A stretch of 64,000 bases of DNA, taken from NCBI GenBank assembly GCA_016709005.1, contig JADJEU010000001.1:1-64000 (forward strand), read 5' to 3'. Below are positions 56,028 to 64,000 of the stretch, one piece after another (position 1 is the stretch's first letter; each line of letters opens with the position of its first letter). Under the pieces are notes generated by a model that saw nothing but the letters and a program-made list of their open reading frames with translations, was not told the origin of the DNA and searched no databases. Source of the DNA: Crocinitomicaceae bacterium. Lineage in GTDB: Bacteria > Bacteroidota > Bacteroidia > Flavobacteriales_D > Crocinitomicaceae. A program made the translations under genes and the position numbers.

Positions 56028-56770
56028 TGTTTGGAGCTATGTTTTCCAATATGACCAATGTGGTCAAAAATTTGTTGATTATTAATTTGCTTTTCTTTTT
56101 GGGTAAAGCGGTTGCATCAAGTCGGGGTATTGATTTATCTGTCATATTAGGGCTTCATTATTTTGATTCACCAGATTTCAGACCCTATCAAATTGCAACG
56201 CATTTTTTTATGCACGGCGATTTGATGCATATCTTTTTTAATATGTTTTCATTGGTGATGTTAGGTTCTCACCTTGAACGCGTGTGGGGATCGAAACGAT
56301 TCTTAATTTTTTATTTTGTTACAGCTCTTGGAGCCGCTGCCCTTCATCAAGGCGTGCTTGCAATCGAAATTTATAATGCAACCGGAACATTGACTCCAAT
56401 CACTGATGGTTTGGTTGAGTGTCAGCCAGGCATAATGGGAATGAACTGTCAGTACAGCGCGAGTTTAACGGAAGCTCAATTTCATCACGCTGTTTCTGCA
56501 TACACAAATGTAGTGGGTGCATCCGGGGCTATTTATGGTTTGTTGATGGCCTTTGCCATGCTATTTCCAAATACAGAATTCATGTTGTTATTTCCACCCA
56601 TTCCAATCAAAGCAAAATGGTTTGCACTTATTTTGGGATTGATTGCACTTTACAGCGGATACCAAAATTCAGCCAGTGATTCTGTTGCTCACTTTGCGCA
56701 TTTAGGCGGAATGCTTTTTGGTTTTATCATGATTAAAATCTGGCAACGCGATAAATCAAATTTCTATTGA
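56027..56770 (+). CDS. Rhomboid-family intramembrane serine protease 1
   Basis: This 247-residue membrane protease has about six transmembrane segments. The catalytic Ser is in GASGAIYGLLM (about residue 164) and the His in HFAHLGGMLFGFI. The HGDLMHIFFNMFSLVMLG region supplies the family's H-x-x-x-N-type part before the Ser. It cleaves substrates within the membrane. It follows mutL with a one-base overlap and overlaps the open frame of the second rhomboid. Substrate unknown. Confidence 0.93.
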   Translation: MFGAMFSNMTNVVKNLLIINLLFFLGKAVASSRGIDLSVILGLHYFDSPDFRPYQIATHFFMHGDLMHIFFNMFSLVMLGSHLERVWGSKRFLIFYFVTALGAAALHQGVLAIEIYNATGTLTPITDGLVECQPGIMGMNCQYSASLTEAQFHHAVSAYTNVVGASGAIYGLLMAFAMLFPNTEFMLLFPPIPIKAKWFALILGLIALYSGYQNSASDSVAHFAHLGGMLFGFIMIKIWQRDKSNFY

Positions 56771-56772
56771 TT

Positions 56773-57699
56773 ATGCAGCAACAAAATGTATCAGAATATT
56801 TAAAAGGCTCCATTCGCAATTCAGGATTGTTGGGTAAAATTATTTTGGTGAATACTGTGATTTATTTAATCATGGTAATTCTGATGCTTGCGCAACGGTT
56901 GTTTGTGAACGATGGTTTGCTTGAACAGGTATTAATTTACCTTGTTGCACCCGGCAATCCGGCACTGCTGAAGTATGCGCCATGGACTGTCATCACTTAC
57001 ATGTTCACGCATTATGAATTTCTGCATTTTATTTTCAACATGCTGATTTTGTACTTCAGTGGTAAAATTTTCCTTCAATTTTTTGGAGAGAAGCGCTTGT
57101 TGAGTACTTACATTTTGGGCGGAATTTTCGCTTATGCTCTGCATGTTGGAGCGTATTACATCTTCCCTGTGTTTGCAAATCAATCTGCTGATCCTATAGT
57201 CGGTGCTTCAGGAGCAATCATGGCGGTATTTATGGCGGTTGCTTTTTATCGACCTGCGCTTAAAGTGATGTTGTTTGGAGTGGTGCCTGTTCCGCTAATA
57301 GCAATCGCAGCGCTTTACATTATTACCGATTTGCTTGGATTAACTGAGCAACAAGTTGAAGGTCAATCACGCATTGCGCACTTTGCGCATTTAGGCGGAG
57401 TCTTATTTGGTATTGTTTCAATTATTGGGGTCAACTCATCAAATCATTTTATGAAAAAGGTAGATCGTTTTTTTGCCTGGATTATTTCACCTAAATTTTC
57501 ATTCAAGCGCAAACCTAAAATGAAAGTGTATCAGAATCCGAACGAAACAAAAAAGATGACGGATGAAGAATTTAACTTCAATAAAAAGTTGAGACAAGAG
57601 CGCCTGGATGCCATTCTGGACAAGATAGGGAAGAAGGGCTACGAAGGGCTAACCAAAGAAGAAAAAGATTTTCTATTCAATGAAAGCCAACGAAAATAA
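56773..57699 (+). CDS. Rhomboid-family intramembrane serine protease 2
   Basis: This second rhomboid has 308 residues, with the catalytic Ser in GASGAIMAVFMAV and the His in HFAHLGGVLFGIVS. The N-terminal half has YMFTHYEFLHFIFNMLIL. Unlike the first, it has a cytoplasmic C-terminal extension of about 70 residues (MTDEEFNFNKKLRQERLDAI, ... GLTKEEKDFLFNES) seen in some Bacteroidota rhomboids. The start is taken at the ATG at 56773, as a TTG two codons earlier is less likely. It ends 20 bases inside the next gene, so translation is coupled. Confidence 0.92.
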   Translation: MQQQNVSEYLKGSIRNSGLLGKIILVNTVIYLIMVILMLAQRLFVNDGLLEQVLIYLVAPGNPALLKYAPWTVITYMFTHYEFLHFIFNMLILYFSGKIFLQFFGEKRLLSTYILGGIFAYALHVGAYYIFPVFANQSADPIVGASGAIMAVFMAVAFYRPALKVMLFGVVPVPLIAIAALYIITDLLGLTEQQVEGQSRIAHFAHLGGVLFGIVSIIGVNSSNHFMKKVDRFFAWIISPKFSFKRKPKMKVYQNPNETKKMTDEEFNFNKKLRQERLDAILDKIGKKGYEGLTKEEKDFLFNESQRK

Positions 57700-58795
57700 C
57701 TCGCGCCCGAACTTTATTTTGCGCCTCTTATTTTGGGCAAATATCCTTGTGTCTTGTATGATGCTGGGAGCCTATCTTTCAGCACATATCTCACCAAACA
57801 CATTTGTTTATTTTGCGTTTCTTGGATTGTCTTATCCAATCTGGTTGATGCTCACATTTGGTTTTTTAATTTTCTGGTTATTCTTCAAACGCAAGTGGAT
57901 GCTGGTTCCTGCACTTACATTGCTGCTTGGTTTTAATCACTTGAGACATTTTTATGCGGTCACTTTTATTCAACCTGAATTACTGAAGCCGGTTAAAATT
58001 ATGTCTTTCAATGTGAAGATTTTTAATTTGTATGATCTCGAAAATCGGGTAGAAAAACGAAACGGTGTTTTTTCTTTTTTGAACGAGCAGAATCCATCTA
58101 TCATTTGTTTTCAGGAATTCTATCATCAGGAAGGCGGAAAGAGTTTTGTCACCAGAGATTCTATGGTAAAGTTGCTTGAAACCAAGTATTATCATGAGCG
58201 CTATACCCACGATATGGCAGATCAAAAGTACTTCGGTGTTGCAACCTTTTCAAAATATCCGATTGTAAATAGAGGCGAAATTCCTTTTTCAAATGACAAG
58301 AATAATTTTTGCATCTACTCAGATATAGTGGTAGATGAGGATACGCTGCGTGTATTTAATGGGCATATAGGTTCTATCCGTTTTCAAAAAGACGATTACG
58401 AAGTCTTTGATGAGAATGCTGAAGAAGATGGATATGTTGACACGGAAGATGAAGCTCGTATCGTAAAAAGATTAAAACTTGCATTTGAAAAAAGAGCGAT
58501 TCAGGTTGAAACCATCGTTGCGGAAATTGAGAAATCACCTTATCCTGTTGTTTTGTGTGGAGATTTAAATGATACGCCGGTTTCTTATTGTTATCGTCAG
58601 TTAAGCAATTTGCTGAACGATGCATTTGTAGAATCTGGAAATGGAACGGGAGCAAGCTACATCGGCAAAATGCCCTCAAATCGTATCGATTATATTTTTC
58701 ATTCACCTGAAATTTTGAGTTCGCATTTCACCACACACGACGTGGAGTTCTCAGATCATCGCCCAATATCATGTGAGATTGATTTACAGAATTAA
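57680..58795 (+). CDS. Endonuclease/exonuclease/phosphatase-family protein
   Basis: This 371-residue protein has three predicted transmembrane helices at the N-terminus (residues about 12-100) and then an EEP (DNase I-like) fold. Conserved pieces are IMSFNVKIFNLYD, FQEFYHQEGG, CGDLNDTPVSYCYRQL and SNRIDYIFHSPEI, with SDHRPISCEIDL at the end. Such proteins hydrolyse phosphodiester or phosphomonoester bonds, possibly of lipids or nucleic acids at the membrane. The ATG at 57680 overlaps the previous rhomboid gene by 20 bases. Substrate unknown. Confidence 0.87.
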   Translation: MKANENNSRPNFILRLLFWANILVSCMMLGAYLSAHISPNTFVYFAFLGLSYPIWLMLTFGFLIFWLFFKRKWMLVPALTLLLGFNHLRHFYAVTFIQPELLKPVKIMSFNVKIFNLYDLENRVEKRNGVFSFLNEQNPSIICFQEFYHQEGGKSFVTRDSMVKLLETKYYHERYTHDMADQKYFGVATFSKYPIVNRGEIPFSNDKNNFCIYSDIVVDEDTLRVFNGHIGSIRFQKDDYEVFDENAEEDGYVDTEDEARIVKRLKLAFEKRAIQVETIVAEIEKSPYPVVLCGDLNDTPVSYCYRQLSNLLNDAFVESGNGTGASYIGKMPSNRIDYIFHSPEILSSHFTTHDVEFSDHRPISCEIDLQN

Positions 58796-58842
58796 AAACA
58801 ACTTTTATAGAATTGAATCGTTTAGTAACTAAGAATTAAATT

Positions 58843-59241
58843 ATGAAAACACTTCTTTTTATTACTGCGCTTGCATTAACTGCAGTTGGTTTTGCTCAAT
58901 CTGAAAAAGTAACATGTACTGGTTTGCCAATTGCTAATCCTTCAGTAAAGGCGTCTATTTCGGTTGCAGAAGTTGCGCAGAAATTTGAGTCGACGGTTTC
59001 AGAAAAGTTGAAAAAAGGAACACACTCTGCCGTATTCAAAGTTCTTGTAGATTGCAATGGTAAAGTAACCGAAGTGATTTATCAACGCGGTACTTTTACC
59101 GGCTTGGATCAAGAAGATTATAAAATTAAAATCTCAGACTTAACCTGGAATCCTGCTATGCAAAAGACAAAAGCAGTCAGTAGTTTTGTTTTTCTTACAA
59201 TAGAAATCGTGAACGGAAAGTTTACGGTAATTGTTCAATAG
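58843..59241 (+). CDS. Small exported protein, TonB-C-like
   Basis: This 132-residue protein has a signal peptide (LFITALALTAVGFAQ) and a compact mature domain. VAQKFESTVSEKLKKGTHSA, then FKVLVDCNGKVTEVIYQRGT and NPAMQKTKAVSSFVFLTIEI resemble the small TonB C-terminal-type beta-alpha fold (residue pattern DCNGKVTxV). That similarity is weak, so only the export is certain. It is monocistronic and ends before a convergent gene. Function unknown. Confidence 0.55.
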   Translation: MKTLLFITALALTAVGFAQSEKVTCTGLPIANPSVKASISVAEVAQKFESTVSEKLKKGTHSAVFKVLVDCNGKVTEVIYQRGTFTGLDQEDYKIKISDLTWNPAMQKTKAVSSFVFLTIEIVNGKFTVIVQ

Positions 59242-59246
59242 AAACT

Positions 59247-60641
59247 TTAAGATTTAATTTGTTTCTCTGCTTCAGCAATGTCTTTTTTCAATTGCTCAAT
59301 TTCCTTTTGAAGCGTTTCAATTTTTGCGGGATCTTGTTTTTTCTTTTTCTGTTCTTTTGCCAATGCTTTTTCTTTCATGCCTAATTGTGACTTCAAACCT
59401 TGAATTTTCATTTTCAGTTTCGAGTTATCAATTTTAACTTGATTGGCGTCTTTTTTTGCTTCTTTTTCTGCTTCCTTTTTGAAATTTAGTTGTTCCTGAA
59501 TCTGAACTCGGGTTGTTGATGCCTGTTTGTTGTATTCTTCTTCCTTCACTTGCAACTCTTGAAGGTGAGAATCCGTATGTGGTTTTGTCTCTTTTGCCAG
59601 CGCGTTTTCAATTTGTTTATTTGTTTTGTCCAGTCCAATTTTTGCCGCTTCAAATTTGTAGCTTGTTTCTTCCATCTCCAGCGTCTTAATTTTGTAATTG
59701 ATGGAGTCAATTTTGTTTAGCTGAGTCATTCCAGACAGTTCAGTTTTATGTTTTGTCAACACGATCGGGTAATCATGAACTTGTTGCGCATAAACGGCAT
59801 TTTGGTTTTTGAGCGTGCTTAGTTCGGTGCGTTGCTTTTGCAGCGCATCTGCTTTGAGTTTATACTCTTGTTCTTTGGAGGTGTATGATTGAAGTCCATC
59901 TGTAGTCAGCGATTTATCGAGTGACTTATTTGTGCGCTCAATAGCTGTTTTGCACTCTTCTCTTCTTAATTCAAGTTCTTGTTTTTCCAGTTCTTTAATT
60001 TTTAAATCAACAGGTGTAAGCGTTGCTTTGTTTTGATTGATGTCCAACTCAAGGGCTGTAATTTTTTTTGTAAGATCGACCAGTTGATTTTCCAATGCCA
60101 GTTTTTGGTCTTTGATTGTCTGGTCTGGATCAGTGGGAGTTGTAGTAGTGGTTGTGGTTGTGGTCGTTGTTGTATTTGTAGGATTTGTTGTATTGGTTGT
60201 TGTCGAAGAATTTGTTCCAACAGTGCCGTCACAATTCACGTTGACTCCCCATCCGTCTGCGATTGCTGACATCGGGAATCCCGCTCCATCTGCAATTTCC
60301 TTTGCATATACTTACATTTTCATGTGGTGAAAATAATTGTCATCCAAGGTTACATAGCCTTCGACGCTCCAATTCTTATCGCCGTTTGCAGTCTTTTTAT
60401 AGCCGTACACATTGATTGATTTTGTCACTAGTAAATACGGCTCAAATTTTATAAATCCGGCGGCATCTGTTACTCCTTTGCCAATAACAGCACTTCCAGC
60501 TTTAACAGTAATATCCCAATTACATAGCGGTTTATCCTCATATGTTATTTTAAGAGAAATTTGAACCGGTTCCTGATCTTGAGCAAAGCCAATCAAATTA
60601 ATAACAAGCAATGCCAATAATAAAGTGAAAATAGATTTCAT
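59247..60641 (-). pseudogene. Exported coiled-coil protein with in-frame stop
   Basis: One reading frame of 465 codons is interrupted by TAA at 60312-60314. The N-terminal 109 residues have a signal (LLALLVINLIGFAQ) and a regulatory-like beta domain (KITYEDKPLCNWDITV). Fourteen codons past the stop the same frame continues with IADGWGVNVNCDGTVG, then a Thr-rich linker and a long coiled coil of about 280 residues (LENQLVDLTKKITALELDIN, ... EQLKKDIAEAEKQIK). Because both parts are in one frame, this is probably one gene with a nonsense change or a base error, not two genes. A tract of ACN codons encodes consecutive Thr at about 60135-60190. Confidence 0.6.
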
Positions 60642-60778
60642 AAAATAGTTCTAAAAAAAAGTCATTTTGTTTTTGCCGGTGATAACAAATCAAATAGTTT
60701 GCCAATTCGATTTAGATCAATGATAACAAGACATGAAGGTAATAATAAAATGTAATGAACTGAATACTAAGCATTAAA

Positions 60779-61548
60779 TTATGAAAATTCAACCGCATTC
60801 AGAATAAGGCCGGATGACGGAGCAATGTACCTAACAGGAATATCACTGCGACCAGAAAGTGTTTCTTTCAAGTCGTCTAACGTTGTTTCGCCTTTGCCCA
60901 AACTGATTAGCTGGCCCATCATCAAACGAACCTGATAGCGCAAAAATCCATTTGATTTAATTCTGAAAAAGTATGATTGCTCGGGAAAAAAATTGGAAGA
61001 ATAAATTTTGTTTTCGATAATCTCACAAACTTCTACAGTGCGTATGAAATTTTGACTTGCTTTTGGTTCTGCACAATATCTTCTGAAATCATGTGTTCCT
61101 TGAAATAAGTTAGCTCCTTCATTCATCAGCGCGATATCCAATTTTTCATCAATGCTCATTACTTGCGCTGCACAGAAAGGATGATTTTTTGACCGTGTGC
61201 AAATAAATAAAAGTATTCTTTTGATTTTGCCGCCTGAATGATGTTGAAGGTTTCGTCAGTCTCTTCAATTTTTAGCGCACGAATATCGTTGGGTAAATTT
61301 TTATTAAAGACAGCAAGAAATTTTTCAGGATCGATTTTTTCAGTGGTGAATAGTTCAAAGACAAAATGATTGGCAGAGACCTTTGAATCTGTTCTGCTGC
61401 AGCCAAGCGTTTTGAAGTTGGTGTTCTGAAAAATGAATTCAAATGTTTTTTCAACCATTGATTGAATGGTTTTATAACCGGGTTGTTTTAACCATCCGTG
61501 ATATCGAAAACCTAAAAATTGAATGTGGAAGAGATAGTGGTTTTTCAT
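60779..61548 (-). CDS. truA: tRNA pseudouridine synthase A (frameshifted in this assembly)
   Basis: TruA modifies uridines 38-40 in the anticodon arm of tRNAs to pseudouridine. The N-terminal part has FLGFRYHGWLKQPG and GCSRTDSKVSA with the catalytic Asp. The C-terminal part has EGANLFQGTHDFRRYCA and FLRYQVRLMMGQLISLGKGE. The frame breaks at the six-base T-run 61185-61190; one extra base turns QKIILSVQRK into QKNHPFCAAQVMSIDEKLDI, which joins the two halves to about 256 residues, the family length. An essential-like housekeeping gene is unlikely to be truly split. Confidence 0.9.
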
Positions 61549-61596
61549 GTTATCATTGGCGATTAGTAAGATTGGTTGCTGTACTTAGTCGAAGCA

Positions 61597-63018
61597 CTAC
61601 CAATCAATCGGAAAATAATCCTTCAAAAATTTACCGTTCCAATGTTTGCCTGTATTGATTCCGTCAAATAAAGGATCGCATACACCTTCTTCACCTAAAC
61701 TGGAAGCAGCAGTATGTGTCATCATGTTCAGCGCAGCTTTTGCCATGTTGGTGTGCGGATGACGATCTGCTTTTTTAAAGCGGTGGAATTTTCCTTCCAT
61801 CGCCGATACATTGATCACATGTTTTTTTCCTGTATAATCTTGCTTCATTAAATCAAGCAATCTATTGATCAAAACAAAAGGTGCAACGGCATTCACCAAT
61901 TGCACTTCAATCATTTCTGCCGTTTCAATTTCACCTAATTTTAATCGCCACGAATTCGTTTTACGTAAATCTACTTGTTGTAAATCGGCATCTAATTTTC
62001 CTTCCGGAAAAACTTCTTTAGTGTCTAATGAGTTGTCAAATTTGTACGGAATTTGTGAAAGTTGTGCCGATGCTCTGATACCAATTCCCGGTTCAGCACC
62101 ATGCCAGGTTACGGCTAATGAATTATTTGCATCTGTTCCTAATTGCCCGAATCCACTCAGCTCCTGAATACATTCTTTATGACTTGAAAGCAATTGTTGT
62201 GCTTCTTTAGAATGTTTTTCAAAAGGCAAATTTTCCATTTCCATCAGATGCGAATAAAATCCAGATGGGCGTCTAACAGTTTGGGCGGCGTTATTGATGA
62301 TGATGTCAAGCCGATTGTAATTCTGCTTAAAATAATTTGCAAAAAGTTCGACGCTTGGAATGTGTCTTAAATCAAGTCCATGAATTTTTAGCCGATGTCC
62401 CCAATCTTTAAAATCTTCTTCTTTAGAAAAGCGAATAGCAGAATCTGCCGGGAAGCGCGTTGTGGCAACAACAGTAGCACCCGCGCGAAGCAACATAAGC
62501 GTTGCGTGGTAACCAATTTTTAAACGTGATCCTGTAATCAGCGCAACCTGGCCTTTAAGATCTGCAGTTTGGAATCGTTTGATGTAATTTAGATCACCAC
62601 ATTTTTCACACATGCTGTCATAGAAATGATGGAGCTCTGTGTATTCTGCCTTGCACACATAACAATTTCGCGGTGATGAAAGAATTCGTTTTTCTTTTTT
62701 TTCTTCAATCTGCCCTTCTCCAAGCTGTTTGGGTGCTTCAAAGATTGCATTTTCACGCGCACGTCTGATAGCGGCTTTTGCGCGTTCTTTTTTGTCACTT
62801 AAGATATTTGCTTGTTTGCGGGTAAACTTTACAGCCTTGTTTCTTTTTTTAATCTCTTTTTTGTCAGGGCGTGATAATTGTCCGGCCGCCTTCATTAAGG
62901 CAACGCGCTGTTCTTCTTTCAACTGCGTAATTTGATCGCCGTTATGTAATAAAAATTCAAGCAGGGAAATTGCCGAATTAATTTCGTCTTCTTTTAATTT
63001 GCGCGATGCGTCTGACAT
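61597..63018 (-). CDS. Large SDR-family protein with N-terminal helical and zinc-ribbon region
   Basis: This 473-residue protein has a long charged N-terminal part (KKEIKKRNKAVKFTRKQAN) and a double CxxC ribbon (NCYVCKAEYTEL, CEKCGDLNYI) before an SDR domain. The SDR has GQVALITGSRLKIGYHATLM, INNAAQTVRRP, ISVSAMEG-like INVSAMEGKFHRFKK and a lysine region NMAKAALNMMTHTAA. The C-terminus has VCDPLFDGINTGKHWNGKFL and ends KDYFPIDW, as in relatives that have about 45 additional residues between HTAA and VCDP. That part, including the usual DTGW motif, is missing here. A clean in-frame deletion is likely. Substrate unknown. Confidence 0.72.
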   Translation of the reverse strand: MSDASRKLKEDEINSAISLLEFLLHNGDQITQLKEEQRVALMKAAGQLSRPDKKEIKKRNKAVKFTRKQANILSDKKERAKAAIRRARENAIFEAPKQLGEGQIEEKKEKRILSSPRNCYVCKAEYTELHHFYDSMCEKCGDLNYIKRFQTADLKGQVALITGSRLKIGYHATLMLLRAGATVVATTRFPADSAIRFSKEEDFKDWGHRLKIHGLDLRHIPSVELFANYFKQNYNRLDIIINNAAQTVRRPSGFYSHLMEMENLPFEKHSKEAQQLLSSHKECIQELSGFGQLGTDANNSLAVTWHGAEPGIGIRASAQLSQIPYKFDNSLDTKEVFPEGKLDADLQQVDLRKTNSWRLKLGEIETAEMIEVQLVNAVAPFVLINRLLDLMKQDYTGKKHVINVSAMEGKFHRFKKADRHPHTNMAKAALNMMTHTAASSLGEEGVCDPLFDGINTGKHWNGKFLKDYFPIDW

Positions 63019-63037
63019 TGTTTATGAAATCAAATAA

Positions 63038-63577
63038 TTAATTCATGGGAATAAAGTTCATTTCTTCCAATTGATTCTCTAAAGAAATAGTGCCACCCAA
63101 AAGTTTAGCTGTGAATTTTTTTTGCTCTGGTTTAAGTCCAATTTCCCACGCTGTGAATCCTGCAACCTGTGCATCTGCGGATGAATTCATTGAAAGTAAA
63201 ATTGTTTCGTTAAAGAAATCCTGTGGTGTTGGATTCAATTCAAATGCAAGATTTTCACCTTCAATCAAAATGTTCTGCATTGGCAAAACAAAAAATCCTG
63301 GTAAATATCCTTCACGTGCTTCATCAAATAAATCGGTTGTCCCATAATATCTTCCTGAATAGGTGTTGTCGGTGTTTTTTTCTAGAACAATGTAATGGTT
63401 CTCAATCAGATCAAGTGAGTTGTAAGGGTAGATGTATTCGTACGTGCCGCTGTAATCAATTGATTGAACAGTATCCGTTGACACAGAAGTTGTATCGTTG
63501 ATTTCGGTTGCAATTGTTTCACCGCCTCCACCACAAGCCATCAGACCAAGCGGAAATAGAAAAAATAGATTTTTCAT
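63038..63577 (-). CDS. Lipoprotein of unknown function
   Basis: This 179-residue protein starts at the ATG at 63577 and has a lipobox (LFPLGLMACGGGGE, Cys14). The mature part begins with a Thr/Ser-rich linker, then SGTYEYIYPYNSLDLIENHY and FFVLPMQNILIEGENLAFEL, a small beta-barrel-like pattern seen in many Bacteroidota lipoproteins of unknown function. The upstream open frame to 63616 lacks any signal and is not used. It follows the partial gene at the window end, with which it may share an operon. Confidence 0.65.
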   Translation of the reverse strand: MKNLFFLFPLGLMACGGGGETIATEINDTTSVSTDTVQSIDYSGTYEYIYPYNSLDLIENHYIVLEKNTDNTYSGRYYGTTDLFDEAREGYLPGFFVLPMQNILIEGENLAFELNPTPQDFFNETILLSMNSSADAQVAGFTAWEIGLKPEQKKFTAKLLGGTISLENQLEEMNFIPMN

Positions 63578-63612
63578 TGGGTTAATTTTACAGTACAAAA
63601 TTAGTGCATTTA

Positions 63613-64000
63613 TCACGATCTAAGAAAAAGAAAGATACGATCAACACCTGGAGTCATGTATCGCGGTGCATTGGAAAGGTAAGCTTTCTGCACTTCGTGA
63701 AACCCTTCTGGCACTTGATAGGCAGCCGATGAGTAATAGAAAAAACTTGCAAAATCATTTCCGTTGCAGGAAATCGTTAAAAAGAGTTGTTTTTTGAAAG
63801 TTCCGAATTTGTCTGGAATTTTTACGTAGCGTGCATCAAGTGACCAGATGCCTGTTTCTTGCGTTTCGTTGCCTGATGGATCTTCAATGATCATTTGAAA
63901 TTCACCTGCAAATGTCTTATGGATTTTTAAGATGGATCTTCGAAAGAAATGCAGATAGGCTGCGTAAATGAGAACAACCAATAGTATAAATAGAATTGGA
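63613..64000 (-). CDS. Hypothetical protein, start beyond the window
   Basis: This frame is open to the last base, so the start lies after 64000. The visible part opens with a hydrophobic segment (ILFILLVVLIYAAYLHFF), a membrane anchor or signal, then RRSILKIHKTFAGEFQMIIE and a beta-rich remainder with QLFLTISCNGNDFASFFYYS and the end FLFLRS. No family recognised. A TTG at 63981 could serve as a start, but the hydrophobic segment continues upstream of it, so a start outside the window is more likely. Confidence 0.5.
   Translation of the reverse strand, partial: PILFILLVVLIYAAYLHFFRRSILKIHKTFAGEFQMIIEDPSGNETQETGIWSLDARYVKIPDKFGTFKKQLFLTISCNGNDFASFFYYSSAAYQVPEGFHEVQKAYLSNAPRYMTPGVDRIFLFLRS

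Noticed and set aside
60033..60330. Forward Cys/Val-rich open frames over the coiled-coil gene
   Set aside because: They are produced by the complement of the Thr-codon tract and have no start context or similarity.
4430..61200. Programmed ribosomal frameshifting in the split genes
   Set aside because: The breaks are at many unrelated genes and simple runs without slippery heptamers plus downstream structure; sequencing error is simpler.
1..64000. tRNA, rRNA or riboswitch genes
   Set aside because: No cloverleaf, rRNA-like or riboswitch-like segment was recognised in the gaps on either strand, though covariance-model searches were not possible here.

Overview
The window looks like a chromosomal piece of a Bacteroidota (probably Flavobacteriales) genome. 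It has type IX secretion (T9SS) tails of both sorting types, many short lipoprotein signals, DUF3857/transglutaminase proteins, SpoIIE phosphatases behind TPR or propeller sensors, bacillithiol synthesis (bshA), AT-rich DNA, and -7 promoter boxes of the TAnnTTTG type. No tRNA or rRNA, CRISPR array, transposase or prophage was recognised.

Layout. 1-7760: pckA (partial), a CPA2 antiporter, an exonuclease/GIY-YIG nuclease, a TlpA-type thioredoxin, a TPR-SpoIIE phosphatase and an XRE regulator. 7900-13633: a YbjN-like/PspA operon, an EreA-like protein fused to a predicted outer-membrane barrel, a fused alpha-beta E1 dehydrogenase and a lipoprotein. 13634-14053: two 164-bp tandem repeats. 14054-24462: MOSC, lipoprotein, SDR and PaaE-like reductase genes, two DUF3857 proteins, gyrB and a lipoprotein. 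24697-32293: the most unusual stretch. A large secreted protein with a lipase-like GxSxG motif and a T9SS tail is followed by five tandem paralogous lipoproteins, interrupted by an orphan T9SS tail that has recombined into a lipoprotein start. 32410-35406: a reverse-strand operon with four consecutive 4-bp gene overlaps or near-abutments. 35459-44059: a propeller-SpoIIE sensor phosphatase, rplS, a disulfide-less lipoamide-dehydrogenase-like flavoprotein, a YkgJ-type protein, a SiaB-like kinase and bshA. 44074-50640: an island bounded by matching direct repeats, carrying two T9SS proteins and decayed fragments of a ferredoxin and a toxin-antitoxin pair. 50651-64000: GH3/beta-lactamase fusion, mutL, two rhomboids, an EEP hydrolase, truA, an unusual SDR and small lipoproteins.

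How the genes fit together. Two SpoIIE phosphatases and a SiaB-type kinase suggest partner-switching signalling. The 24.9-31.8 kb array resembles lipase effector/immunity loci, in which the effector gene is followed by amplified lipoprotein immunity genes, but here the exported protein carries a T9SS tail. That reading is inference; the architecture is directly visible.

Caution. At least fourteen genes are split by single-base length changes in homopolymers, nearly all one base short. Several are normally essential or housekeeping (mutL, truA). This points to systematic sequencing or assembly error rather than gene decay, so the split genes are annotated here as single genes with a noted frameshift.
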